A stretch of DNA of 64,000 nucleotides from Laceyella tengchongensis (GCF_900182735.1 NZ_FXTU01000002.1:62001-126000), one strand, 5' to 3'; positions 37,401-46,561 are shown, counted from the first letter of the stretch. The notes: a model not told the origin generated them from the letters alone. Translations and numbers: made by a program.

Positions 37401-40400
37401 GCTGTCTTGCAACATAAAGGCGATCCGTTCTTGCGGATAATCGGGATCGATCGGGACATAAGCCCCGCCCGCCTTTAACACCGCCAAAAGGCCGACGATC
37501 ATGTCAGGTGTGCGTTCTGTCATCATCCCCACAAATTGGTCGCGTGTAACCCCCTTGTCACGTAGCGCTCTTGCCAATTGATTGGATCTCTGATGCAGCT
37601 CACGGTAAGTCAAGCTGACATCTTCAAAGACAACCGCCGGGTGATCTGGGGTCCGAGCCACCTGTTCCGCAAACAGCTCATGCAACGTTTTGTCCTGCGG
37701 ATAAGGGCGTTCCGTGCGGTTGAACGCGGTCAAAAGTTGCGTCCGCTCCGCCTCAGATACGATTTCAATCTCCGCCAACTTCATCTCAGGAGCCGTAACC
37801 ACCTGTTCCATGACCGTTTGCAAATGGGTGAACAGCTGTTCGATCTTGTCTTGCGAATACAATGCTTGGTCATATTGCACTTTTAGATGCAGTTGCTCAC
37901 CGGGATAGATGGTCACGCTTAATTCAAAGTTCTCCTGCTCAAACACATCCAACCCCGTAATGGTAAACCCGAGCTCGTCCGCCCGCTTGCTAAACAGGTC
38001 TTGATCCAATGGATAGTTCTCAAACACCAAGATGTGGTTAAACAACGCTCCAGACAAATCGGTACCAGCTTGGATTTCCGCCAATGATTTATAACCGTAC
38101 CGTTCAGACGTCAACGCATTTTCCTGCATCTTAGCCAGCAGGTCAGTAAAAGAGGTGTCTCTCTGCCCTTGCACCCGTACCGGGATGGTGTTGATGAACA
38201 AGCCGACCATTTTTTCCACATCGGGGATCTCTGTCGGCCGTCCAGAGATAACCGCTCCGAACACGACATCATCGGTATCGTTGTAGCGTTGCAACAACAC
38301 GCCCCAGATTGCTTGGAACATCGTGTTCAACGTAACGCGTTGCCGTGCCGCCGTACGTGTAAGCCGCTCTGTTAGCTCCTTGTCCAAACGGAAGTCCAGC
38401 TCGGCTTTGGGCTCGCTTCCTCGACGCCCGTCCAGCGTATCTTGCGGTATCGAGACAGCTTGTTCGTATCCGTGCAGATACTCTTTCCAATAAGCGGTCG
38501 CTTGTTGGTCATCCTGACGTTCCAACCAGCGAATATATTCACTGTAGGGGGCGGCGCTTTCTGTTTGCTGCGCGTCGATGTAGAAGTTCAGCCAATCTTC
38601 CACAATTAATCCGAAGCACCAACCATCCATCAGGATGTGATGGGAACTGAACACCAATTGATAATGGCGTTCACCCGTTTGGAACAAAGCGAAACGGATC
38701 ATCACATCACGTGTCAGATCAAATCCTTTCAACCGATCTTGCCGCTTGAACGCTTCCATGTGCGCGGTTTGTTCCGCCGGAGCCAGATGACGAATGTCCT
38801 CATATCTGAACGTCGCCTCTTTGTGTTTCAACACGACTTGGATCGGCTTTTTGACTTTGTCGTAGATGAACACCGTCCGGAACACATCGTACTTTTGAAT
38901 GAGCGAGTCCAAACTTTTCTTCAACCGCTCGGGATCGAGAACGCCTTCCATGCGGAAAGTGATCTGGTCAAAATACGCCTCGCTCTCTTTGTCCTTCAAA
39001 GCGTGGAACAAGATGCCTTCTTGCATGGGCGACAGATGATACAAATCTTGAATCTCTGCCTCGGCCACGATGTTGCGTACGAGCTCCAAATCTTCCAACG
39101 GACAGGAGCCGATGCTGAAATCACTTGGCGTCCGCAGTGATTCTGGCTGCGCCAGACAATGTTCCACCAACGCATGCAAGCTTCGTTTCACTTCGTCCAT
39201 CAACTGGTGGATCGTTTGCTCAGTGAACGCAGTGCGATCATAACTGCATTCCAGCGTAAGTTGCCCTTCGGCGACCCAGCCGTTGATCTCAATGGCCACA
39301 TCGATTGGCGTCTCCGGACTGAACCATTCCCCGGTCGGCATCGATGATGGGTCCAACCCGCCTTGGTCAAATTGACCGAGATAGTTGAAGCTGATTTCCG
39401 GCTTGCAACTGAAAGACAAGTCGGAGGTCATTTCGGCCGGAGTCAAGTACCGCAATACCCCGTAGCCCACTCCTTTGTTAGGCACTTGGCGCAGGGTTTC
39501 TTTCACTGTCGGCACGATCCGCCCCATCTCATCTGCAGCCATGTCCAACACCACGGGATACAGGGACGTGAACCAACCCACTGTCCGGGTCAAGTCGATC
39601 TCCTTAAACAGCTCTTCGCGACCATGCCCTTCCAAATACAGAGCCACTTTGTCTTGCCCAGTCCACTTTTTCAGGGCCATGCTCAAACCGGCGATCAGCA
39701 AATCATTTGCTTCTGTGTGATAAGCCCGATGCGCTTGCGTGAGCAAAGCCGCCGTTTCCGTGTCTGACAAGTGAACGCGCACCGCGTCGCGATCCTTCAT
39801 ATAGATTTCCGTCGCTGGCTCGCGGTCTTTTGGCAACGCCTGTACTTGTGCCGTTTCTACCCGCTTCCAGTGTGGAATCTCCGCCATCAGTTGCGGGCTG
39901 ACAGCATATTCGCGCAACTTCCGCGCCCATGCTTGGAAAGAACTTGTTTTCAGCGGCAAAGATGCGTCCGCTTGCTCATACAGAGTCGTGAAGTCTTCTA
40001 GTAAGATGCGCCAAGATACACCGTCTACCACCAGATGGTGAATCACCAGCAGCAGATAATCTCCGTCAGCAGTGTGGAACAGCCCCACTTTAACCAACGG
40101 CCCTTGCTCCAAGTCGATAGACTGTTGCAGACGGTTGGCTTCCTGTTCAATCGCCGCGCGTACGTCCGCCACACCTGTGAAGTCATACTCGCTCAGTGTG
40201 AAGCCGTCTGCTTCCAAGCCTTGATTCGTCAGCACCAAGCCATCGTCCGTAAACGCCGCAGTCATGCGCAGTGCATCATGGTGGGCCACGAGTCGAGTCA
40301 GCGTGGACTTCACTCGCTCGCTGTCCCATCCTTCCGGCTGGTGAAGCATCATCGCTTGATTGTAGTGATGCGACGCTTGGCTGTTCAGTTCAGCAAACCA

Positions 40401-43400
40401 TTGCTGAATTGGAGTTGGTGGCACATTGCCGGTCACAACACCTTGTTCCGCCGCTGTTTCCGCCTTGCTGGTGATGCGCGGCGCCAGCTCCCGAATGGTA
40501 GGATGGCGGAACAATCCTTTCATCTCCAACTGCCACTTTTGTTGGTGCAATCGAGCTGCAATCTGGATCGCCTTGATTGAATCGCCACCCAATTCGAAGA
40601 AGTTGTCTTCGATCCCGATGCGCTCGACGCCCAGCACTTCTTCCCAAATCTGGGCGAGAAGTGTTTCCATCGGCGTTTGCGGTGCGACATACTCCGCGCT
40701 GGTCTGCACCCGTCCCTCCGGTTCAGGCAACGCTTTTTTGTCCACTTTACCGTTGGGGGTCAGCGGAATTTTGTCCATCTCCACAAAGTAAGACGGAATC
40801 ATGTAATGCGGCAGGATGGCGCTTAAGTCATCACGCAAGGTTTTGACCGAACCAGGTGTTTTCCAGACGATATACGCACAGAGGTACGCACCGCTTCCTT
40901 TGTCGTTTCTGGCCAACACCACGGCTTCTTCCACCTGCTCCATTTCCAACAGCATGGTCTCGATCTCACCGATTTCAATGCGGTGCCCACGGATCTTCAC
41001 CTGATCGTCGATCCGTCCCAAGTATTCGATCTCCCCTGTCGGCAACCACCGCACCAAGTCTCCGGTTTTGTACATCCGCTCGCCCGGACGGAACGGATTG
41101 GGTACAAACTTCTCCGCGGTCAAGTCGGGCCGGTTCCAATACCCGCGCGCCAACCCTTCCCCACCGATGCACAATTCGCCCGGCACACCGATCGGTTGCA
41201 ATTGTCCTTCTGGGCTTAAGACATACGCTTTCTTATTGCGGATCGGCGTCCCAATCGTGATCGTTTCAGCCTCCGGAGAGCACACACCGATCGTCGCATC
41301 TACCGTCCCTTCCGTCGGGCCGTAAGCGTTCAGGAACGTGCGACCCTGTCCCCAGACTTTCACCAAATCCGGTGAGCACGCTTCTCCCCCCGTACTGATG
41401 GTAGTCAAATCGGGCAAATCCAGATACGGCAGCGTACGCAACACGGACGGCGGGATAAACGGCATCGAGGTGATGCGCTGTTCTTTCAACCATTGCACAA
41501 ATCCGGTTCCATCCAACAATTGTTCTTTCTTGATCAGATAGAGCGCGCCACCATTGAGCAAGGTGTGGAAAATGTCACCCACAGCCGCGTCAAAACTGAT
41601 CGAGGAGAACTGCAACACCCGACTTCCCGGGCCGATGCCGTACGTTTCAGCCATCAGTTGCAAGTTGGCCACGCCCCGGTGTTCGATCATGACTCCTTTC
41701 GGCTTCCCAGTAGAACCCGAGGTATAAATCATGTATGCCAGATGGTCAGGGGTGTTGATTATGGGAAGTGGCGTCCCTTCTTCCTCTCGCCATTCGCTCT
41801 CTTCGATGCGGATCGTCTCACCCGCAAACTCTGCTGGCACATCCACTCCCTGCTGGGTGATAAGCCACTTGGCTTGGCTGTCTTCCAGCATGTAACGAAT
41901 CCGTTCCTGAGGATACTCAGGATCAATTGGGAGATAAGCTGCCCCCGCTTTCAGCACCCCCAACAGAGCGATAATCATCTCTGGAGACCGCTCCAGCAAA
42001 ATGCCTACAAATTGTTCCGGTTGTACGCCTTTCTTCCTTAGCGCCCGGGCCAAGCGGTTTGCTTGCTCATCCAATTCCCGGTATGTCAGCTGGACTTCGC
42101 CAAACACCAACGCCGGTTCGTCCGGTGTCCGCGCCACCTGCGCCTCAAAGAGTTCTGGCAAGGTTTGGTCATGCGGATACTCCGCTTCAGTGCGGTTAAA
42201 TACTTCTAACACCAGCTGCTTCTCCTGTTCGGTGATCAGGCTGATCTCCCGCACAGAAATCTCCGGATAGGCCGTCACTTGGCGCAACACCTGCTCCACA
42301 TGGCCGATCATGCGCTCCACCGTTTCCCGCTTAAACAGCGCGGTGTTGTATTCCACCTGAAACTGGAGTCGCTCTTCCTCTGTCACCACCAAGGCCAAAT
42401 CAAACTGCACCTTTTTAGCCTGAATCGGATACGGGCGGAAAGTGAGCCCTGGGATTTGGATCATGGACAAGTCCATGTTTTGCAACACAAACATGGTGTC
42501 AAACAACGGGTTGCGGCTCAGATCACGTTGTAAACCCAATTTGCCGACCAGCTCATCAAACGGATAATCCTGCCGCTCATATGCTTCCAGCATCTGCGCT
42601 TGCAATCTCTTCAGGAAGCTGGTGAAACGCTCTTCACTTGGTACATGAGCTCTTAGCGGCAAGGTGTTAACAAACATCCCGAAGATCGGTTCCAGCTCGC
42701 TTTGGGTGCGGCCGGCGATCGGCGAACCGACAATAATATCATCCTGCCCCGAATACTTGGACAAGAGCACATAATAGGAAGCGAGCAAGGTGATGAACAA
42801 GGTGCTCTTCTGCTCTTTGGCCAATTGTTTAACCTGTGCTTCCACCTCTTCAGGCAGATAAAAGGTCTTCACTTCCCCATCAAACTGTTGCATCGACGGG
42901 CGCGGATAATCGGTCGGCAATTCCAGCACCGGCACTTCCCCGGCAAACTGCTCCAGCCAGTACTGCTCTTTCTCTTCGTTCGCTGCATCCCGGCTTTGCT
43001 CCCATACCGCGTAATCCTTGTATTGAATCGGTAGTTCCGGCAACGATTGTTTCTGATAGAGCGCCCCCAGTTCGCGATACAAAATGCTGTGCGAAATCCC
43101 ATCTGAGATGATGTGGTGCATATCGAGCACCAACACGTGCCGCTCATCGGACAGGCTGAACACACCCGCTCTAAACAACGGTGCCTGGCTCAAATCAAAC
43201 GGCTGGATCATTCCTTGCACCAGCGACTCCAACTCAGCCTCATCCGACACGGTGACGTGTTTCATCTCCACTTCCAGGCGGGGATGAATCTGTTGCACCA
43301 ACTCTCCGTCCACAAACGTAAAGGAGGTGCGCAGCGCTTCATGCCGAGCGACAAAGGCGTTAAGCGCATCCGTCAGGGCCTTAACATCCAACCGACCTTC

Positions 43401-46400
43401 CACTTCCAACAAGATCGGTGTGTTGTACGCCGTTCCCACGTTCTCCCATTGTTGCAACGCATACAGCCGTTTTTGCGCCGCCGACACAGGATAATAATCT
43501 TGCTCACCAGCGCGTTGGATCATGGTAACATGTGATTGATTAGCTCCAGCGATATACGAAGCCATCTCTTTGATCGTCGGATAATCAAACGCATCTTGGA
43601 AAGACATTTCTACACCGAATTGATCACGAATTCGCGCAATCAACTGCATTGCTTTCAGTGAATGACCGCCCGATTCAAAGAAGTGGTCGGTGATGCCAAT
43701 CCGCTTGATGCCCAAGATGTCTTCCCAAATGGCCGCCAACTTGCGTTCCGTTTCGTTGGTGGGAGCGGACAGCTCTTCTGTCGGCTCGCTGTCAAGCAAT
43801 CGGGGATCAGGCAACGCTCGTTTGTCCACTTTGCCATTGGCCGTCAGCGGCAAGGCGTTTAGTTCCACCAAATACGTGGGCACCATATATTCCGGCAAGG
43901 TTGTCGCCAAATGCCGGCGGATATCCGCCATCTCGCATGGCTCGTCCAAAACGACATAGCCACTTAAGAAAGAATGACCATCCTCATCCTTGCCCGCGGT
44001 TACGATCGTTTGTTGCACAGCCGGATGTTCGAGCAATTTCAGTTCAATCTCTGTCAACTCGATCCGGTGTCCCCGGATTTTCACTTGGCCGTCCATGCGG
44101 CCCAAAAATTCCAGATTGCCATCCGGCAGCCAACGAACCAAGTCCCCTGTGCGATACATCGTTTCACCCGGTGCAAACGGATCGTCTACAAACACTTGTG
44201 CCGTCTGTTCTGGACGGTTCAAATAACCAGCACCTACTCCGTCACCACTGATGCAAAGCTCTCCGGCAACACCGATCGGTTGTAGCTGATTGTGTCTGTT
44301 CAACACATAGACGCGGGAATGATTGATCGGTTTACCGATCGGAATGCCCTTTTGCGCGCTCCAAGCTTTAATCGGATACATCGTGGTGAAGACCGATGTT
44401 TCTGTTGGGCCGTAAGCATTCATCAACTGCCCATCACCCAAAACGGCATATGCCTTCTCCACGTGTTTGAGTGATGCTTTCTCCCCGCCAAAGATAATTT
44501 TGCGAAGCCCAGCGAGTGCGTGTGGGTCCCAATCCACCAACGTGTTGAGCAAAGCGGTCGTCATAAAGCTGACAGTGATTTCTTCCTCTTTGATCAATTG
44601 GGTCAACTGCTTGAGATCCATGAGCACCTCTTCGGGTACAAGCACCAACTTGGCACCGTGCAACAGCGCGCCAAACATATCGAACACAGAAGCGTCAAAA
44701 GCAAAATTGGATAATTGCAATATCGTGTCATCTTCTGTGATCTCAATGTAACCACAGTTAATCATCGTGCGCGTCAAGTTGTAATGCCGAATCAGTACCC
44801 CTTTCGGCTTGCCTGTCGATCCCGAAGTATAAATCACATAAATCAAATCATCGCTGGTGTTGACATCTTCCACATTGCTGTCGTCTTCCCCGATCCAGGT
44901 ATCCCTCACCAAGGGGCAAATCTCACCCTCGTAGGCAAACTCTGGCATGGCTTGCGGCTGTTTGAGCAACAGCGACATTTGGCAATCTTCAGCCATATAA
45001 CGGATGCGTTCCTCCGGATAGTCGGGGGAGAGAGGAACATAAACAGCGCCCGCTTTGATGATGCCAAGCACGCCGATGACCATTTCTGGTGAGCGCTTGG
45101 CCATCAGCCCCACTTTGTCGCCCCGCTTCACCCCGCGCGCACGCAACACCCGCGCCAGCTGGTTGGCTTGTCGGTTCAACTCATTGTAAGTGACCGTTTG
45201 GTTTTTGTATTTCAATGCAATTCGCTCTGGATGCTGTTCAACTTGCTCTTCAAATAACGCTTGCACCGTTTTGTGCTTGGGATAACTCACTGGGTCTGGG
45301 TTAAAGCCCGAAAGCATAGTATGTTTTTCCTCTTCGGTGCAGAGGTCGATTTCACTCACCAGCACATGCGGATTCCGGATGACTGCTTCGATGATCCGCT
45401 CCACATGGTCCGCCATGTTTTGAACAAACGTCTGGGGATAGCTCGCTGAATCATAAATGAAATCAATGCTTAATCCATCTTCAGCTTTCGTCGCCACCAC
45501 TTTGAGCTTAAATGAAGCTTGCTCCGACCGGTCGGCACCGATCAGGGTCAAATCGTCTTGCACACCCCGGAGTTGCTCCACTTCGAGATCGCAGACGAAG
45601 AAGTGATCAAACGATTCGACGGTCAATCCCGTCCAATCCGCAAGTTGGGCCAGATGCAATCCACCGTGTTCCCGCCCTTTAGCCAAATCACGATGCAAAT
45701 CAGCCACGACGGCCGCAAAAGATGGATTGTCTCCGTGAACTCGAACTGGTGTCGCGTCAACACACAGACCGATCGCCTGACGCACATCCCGGGCCAACGG
45801 GAAACGCTCCGGTTTCATGGACAAATATGACACATCATCCGCGTTCCCGTACTTTTGCAACAAAACACCCCAGACCCCGTGCAACATGGTGGGCAATGGC
45901 ACATCTAATTGGGCAGCGACCTTCGACAATCTGTCAGTTTGTTCGCTGTCCAGGTGCAAGGTCACAGAGGGAGACGTCAAACTGCCCTCTTCCAAATCGG
46001 CGGGTATGGTGGGGAAAAACGGTTTGTGTTCATAGTCGGCAAACCGTCCGCTCCAGTAAGCTTTGGCCTCTTCCAGCGACTCCATCCGCTGCTCATGAAA
46101 CGCGGACAGGTGCTTCGGTACCCGGCCCAACCGTTTTTGGTTGTAAGCGCCAAACGCTTTACGGATCAACAGGTTCAATGTTTTTCCGTCGATCGCTTGC
46201 CGATCATATCGGAAAATGAGCCAGCTGATCCCGCCGTCATCCTGAACGACAATCACCTGTAGGGAAACAGAATCAGTCGCCTCCCCCTCACCGCGCCGAT
46301 GCGCTTGGATGATTGACGCTTTTTGCTCCGCCGACAGTCCGCGCAAGTCATCTTCGCTAAAGGTTAGCGGCCGCCTATCGACGGAATGTTCATTATATAA

Positions 46401-46520
46401 TGCATCAAGTAAGTATTTTAATAATTCCGCATCCACCTCGCCTTGCACTTGCATGACCAAGTCGCAATCATACACCTGATCCTTTGACAAAACCTCTTTG
46501 TTTTGCGTAAAAGGCGACAC
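31425..46520 (-). CDS. Nonribosomal peptide synthetase NRPS1: Cdeg-A-T-C-A-T-E-C-A-T-C-A(Ser)-T-E
   Basis: 5031 residues, four modules. Approximate layout: degenerate C 1-420, A 425-925, T 940-1010; C 1020-1460, A 1465-1965, T 1985-2055, E 2065-2520; C 2540-2970, A 2975-3475, T 3490-3560; C 3570-4010, A 4015-4530, T 4545-4610, E 4630-5000. The N-terminal C domain reads FRYDRQAIDG where HHxxxDG is expected. Codes by eye: DAFFIGAVFK (aliphatic, module 1), about DAGFSGAVDK (module 2, unassigned), about DASGLGAVDK (module 3, unassigned), DVWHFSLVDK (Ser, module 4). Both epimerases keep HHLxVDGVSWR and EGHGREE, so residues 2 and 4 should be D. The C after the internal E has HHILMDG. The C-terminus, TPSDFSSDDLTYDELDSIAE, is a donor docking segment matching NRPS2. 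The start is a GTG at 46520 with AAGGGG upstream; a GTG three codons earlier overlaps that site. The NRPS2 start lies about 100 bases downstream. Confidence 0.93.
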   Translation of the reverse strand: MSPFTQNKEVLSKDQVYDCDLVMQVQGEVDAELLKYLLDALYNEHSVDRRPLTFSEDDLRGLSAEQKASIIQAHRRGEGEATDSVSLQVIVVQDDGGISWLIFRYDRQAIDGKTLNLLIRKAFGAYNQKRLGRVPKHLSAFHEQRMESLEEAKAYWSGRFADYEHKPFFPTIPADLEEGSLTSPSVTLHLDSEQTDRLSKVAAQLDVPLPTMLHGVWGVLLQKYGNADDVSYLSMKPERFPLARDVRQAIGLCVDATPVRVHGDNPSFAAVVADLHRDLAKGREHGGLHLAQLADWTGLTVESFDHFFVCDLEVEQLRGVQDDLTLIGADRSEQASFKLKVVATKAEDGLSIDFIYDSASYPQTFVQNMADHVERIIEAVIRNPHVLVSEIDLCTEEEKHTMLSGFNPDPVSYPKHKTVQALFEEQVEQHPERIALKYKNQTVTYNELNRQANQLARVLRARGVKRGDKVGLMAKRSPEMVIGVLGIIKAGAVYVPLSPDYPEERIRYMAEDCQMSLLLKQPQAMPEFAYEGEICPLVRDTWIGEDDSNVEDVNTSDDLIYVIYTSGSTGKPKGVLIRHYNLTRTMINCGYIEITEDDTILQLSNFAFDASVFDMFGALLHGAKLVLVPEEVLMDLKQLTQLIKEEEITVSFMTTALLNTLVDWDPHALAGLRKIIFGGEKASLKHVEKAYAVLGDGQLMNAYGPTETSVFTTMYPIKAWSAQKGIPIGKPINHSRVYVLNRHNQLQPIGVAGELCISGDGVGAGYLNRPEQTAQVFVDDPFAPGETMYRTGDLVRWLPDGNLEFLGRMDGQVKIRGHRIELTEIELKLLEHPAVQQTIVTAGKDEDGHSFLSGYVVLDEPCEMADIRRHLATTLPEYMVPTYLVELNALPLTANGKVDKRALPDPRLLDSEPTEELSAPTNETERKLAAIWEDILGIKRIGITDHFFESGGHSLKAMQLIARIRDQFGVEMSFQDAFDYPTIKEMASYIAGANQSHVTMIQRAGEQDYYPVSAAQKRLYALQQWENVGTAYNTPILLEVEGRLDVKALTDALNAFVARHEALRTSFTFVDGELVQQIHPRLEVEMKHVTVSDEAELESLVQGMIQPFDLSQAPLFRAGVFSLSDERHVLVLDMHHIISDGISHSILYRELGALYQKQSLPELPIQYKDYAVWEQSRDAANEEKEQYWLEQFAGEVPVLELPTDYPRPSMQQFDGEVKTFYLPEEVEAQVKQLAKEQKSTLFITLLASYYVLLSKYSGQDDIIVGSPIAGRTQSELEPIFGMFVNTLPLRAHVPSEERFTSFLKRLQAQMLEAYERQDYPFDELVGKLGLQRDLSRNPLFDTMFVLQNMDLSMIQIPGLTFRPYPIQAKKVQFDLALVVTEEERLQFQVEYNTALFKRETVERMIGHVEQVLRQVTAYPEISVREISLITEQEKQLVLEVFNRTEAEYPHDQTLPELFEAQVARTPDEPALVFGEVQLTYRELDEQANRLARALRKKGVQPEQFVGILLERSPEMIIALLGVLKAGAAYLPIDPEYPQERIRYMLEDSQAKWLITQQGVDVPAEFAGETIRIEESEWREEEGTPLPIINTPDHLAYMIYTSGSTGKPKGVMIEHRGVANLQLMAETYGIGPGSRVLQFSSISFDAAVGDIFHTLLNGGALYLIKKEQLLDGTGFVQWLKEQRITSMPFIPPSVLRTLPYLDLPDLTTISTGGEACSPDLVKVWGQGRTFLNAYGPTEGTVDATIGVCSPEAETITIGTPIRNKKAYVLSPEGQLQPIGVPGELCIGGEGLARGYWNRPDLTAEKFVPNPFRPGERMYKTGDLVRWLPTGEIEYLGRIDDQVKIRGHRIEIGEIETMLLEMEQVEEAVVLARNDKGSGAYLCAYIVWKTPGSVKTLRDDLSAILPHYMIPSYFVEMDKIPLTPNGKVDKKALPEPEGRVQTSAEYVAPQTPMETLLAQIWEEVLGVERIGIEDNFFELGGDSIKAIQIAARLHQQKWQLEMKGLFRHPTIRELAPRITSKAETAAEQGVVTGNVPPTPIQQWFAELNSQASHHYNQAMMLHQPEGWDSERVKSTLTRLVAHHDALRMTAAFTDDGLVLTNQGLEADGFTLSEYDFTGVADVRAAIEQEANRLQQSIDLEQGPLVKVGLFHTADGDYLLLVIHHLVVDGVSWRILLEDFTTLYEQADASLPLKTSSFQAWARKLREYAVSPQLMAEIPHWKRVETAQVQALPKDREPATEIYMKDRDAVRVHLSDTETAALLTQAHRAYHTEANDLLIAGLSMALKKWTGQDKVALYLEGHGREELFKEIDLTRTVGWFTSLYPVVLDMAADEMGRIVPTVKETLRQVPNKGVGYGVLRYLTPAEMTSDLSFSCKPEISFNYLGQFDQGGLDPSSMPTGEWFSPETPIDVAIEINGWVAEGQLTLECSYDRTAFTEQTIHQLMDEVKRSLHALVEHCLAQPESLRTPSDFSIGSCPLEDLELVRNIVAEAEIQDLYHLSPMQEGILFHALKDKESEAYFDQITFRMEGVLDPERLKKSLDSLIQKYDVFRTVFIYDKVKKPIQVVLKHKEATFRYEDIRHLAPAEQTAHMEAFKRQDRLKGFDLTRDVMIRFALFQTGERHYQLVFSSHHILMDGWCFGLIVEDWLNFYIDAQQTESAAPYSEYIRWLERQDDQQATAYWKEYLHGYEQAVSIPQDTLDGRRGSEPKAELDFRLDKELTERLTRTAARQRVTLNTMFQAIWGVLLQRYNDTDDVVFGAVISGRPTEIPDVEKMVGLFINTIPVRVQGQRDTSFTDLLAKMQENALTSERYGYKSLAEIQAGTDLSGALFNHILVFENYPLDQDLFSKRADELGFTITGLDVFEQENFELSVTIYPGEQLHLKVQYDQALYSQDKIEQLFTHLQTVMEQVVTAPEMKLAEIEIVSEAERTQLLTAFNRTERPYPQDKTLHELFAEQVARTPDHPAVVFEDVSLTYRELHQRSNQLARALRDKGVTRDQFVGMMTERTPDMIVGLLAVLKAGGAYVPIDPDYPQERIAFMLQDSQARLLLTHSHIQVPAEFAGEVIRLDEPSWYERDASELEQINQPTDLAYMIYTSGSTGKPKGVMIEHLGVCNLSAMADLYQITEGSRVLQFASISFDASVSEIFPALLTGATLYLVRKEQLVPDRFVQWLKEEKINFLGLSPSALQTFPYAELPDLRTILTGGEAVTSDLVKRWGQGRTFINAYGPTEVTVDATLGYCRAEDDKPTIGTPFPNKKVYILNRHNQLQPIGVPGELCVGGVGLARGYWGREDLTTEKFVPNPFNPEEKMYKTGDLARWLPNGEIEYLGRIDDQVKIRGHRVELGEVVERLLQLDGVREATVVPYLDHQGYAYLCAYTVLAEGMTVAQVREQLAAQLPNYMVPTQFVEMDALPLNANGKVDRKALPKPDSQSQTQREYVPPADELEHKLAEICQQLMGLERVGMNDNFFELGGHSLLAMSLVSQVHKVLNIEIPLNVIFTSTTLKELAQYLRDADKGTYEAIVPAGEREAYPVTSSQRRMFAIDSLGNAGTGYNLTATLMIEGELDPERLRAAWNQLVERHEPLRTSFHLSDGELVQQIHPSVTCDIELMEVEEAKVDAFIGEFVQPFELHQAPLARVALARLTETKHLFIVDMHHIITDGLSVGILFDELAQLLQGKSLPELKFQYKDYAVWQKSFAASETYQKQEAFWLDAFKGELPTLSLPTDFVRPPVKQFDGDLIRFELDEELTAGLKRVAMENGATMYMTLLAAYNVLLSKYSGQDDIVVGSAIAGRNHPDVQSIFGLFVNTLVLRNHPQPQQSFTQFLQAVKERTLQCFDHADYPLEDLIDKLQLRRDMSRNPLFDTMFNYEGDDALSAEVPGLKLSHYALQEKVAAQFDLTWTVYEDDDRLRFALSYATSLFKKETAERMVSHFIHLLQQVVSRPDSTLDDMALITEAETQQILHAFNNTRVEYPPAKPLPTLFEEQVARTPDRIAIEFGDGKWTYAEVNARANHLARMLRAKGVGPNQIVGLLAERSLEMMIGILGILKAGAAYMPISPEFPEERIAYMLDNSEARLILSLSKFRGLAGSFDAEVLYLDEIALEQGEADNLPATATVRDLAYVIYTSGSTGKPKGVMIEHYTAYNRIEWMARQYEFGPEDVILQKTPIVFDVSVWELFLWFFVGARVHLLEPGGEKAPELMINTIERYGITTMHFVPSMFHLFLEHLHESNLPRLSSLRRVFTSGEALLPNHAARFRDTMYRVNGTRLYNLYGPTEATVDVSYYDCPTDHDPDVIPIGKPIANVQLLVLDERNRLQPIGVPGELCLSGTCLARGYLNREDLTREKFVPNPYLPGELMYKTGDLARWMSDGNIEYLGRMDHQVKIRGYRIELDEVTGQLMKHPAVKDGAVIARHDAQGQAYLCAYLVSEADWDVAELRKHMGQGLPDYMIPAYFVELPELPLNANGKLDRKALPEPTEYVVSGAEYAAPTNEVEALLAEVWQQVLQIGRIGIHDNFFELGGDSIKAIQIAARLAQHQLRLNIKDIFQYETISALAPFIERNQLVIDQGPVTGEVPLTPIQRDFLTLHAEAPHHFNQAMLLTRRGGWDEEMVRTVFAKIVEHHDALRHVFTQTDGQWVQTGREPEADAFTLELFDLAGEPDVAARIEREADRLHASLNIEAGPLIRLGLFKAPEADHLLIVIHHLIVDGVSWRILVEDLEAGYRQALTNQPIKFPDKTHSYQAWSRMLREYANSKALLKEIPYWQELESQQVAPLPREGAQDATQVYGDQDTVVVRLPESVTKQLLTDAHQAYRTEINDLLLAALGLALKDWTGEERFAVYLEGHGREEIIEDIDLTRTVGWFTSIYPVVVDVSGGDLAESIKQVKEHLRKIPNKGVGYGILQHLTAPEHKQDLAFSLSPDILFNYLGQFDSDEEEGEVVISDLPTGQAVGASMPNRFLLEVNELIVKGQLEIHLTYHTHLHRKETMEALGERYRQYLIDLVDHCLSQQEPNYTPSDFSSDDLTYDELDSIAELLEDL

Positions 46521-46561
46521 TTTTTCCACCCCTTAACTTTTTATCCTCTCTGTGGTACCTG

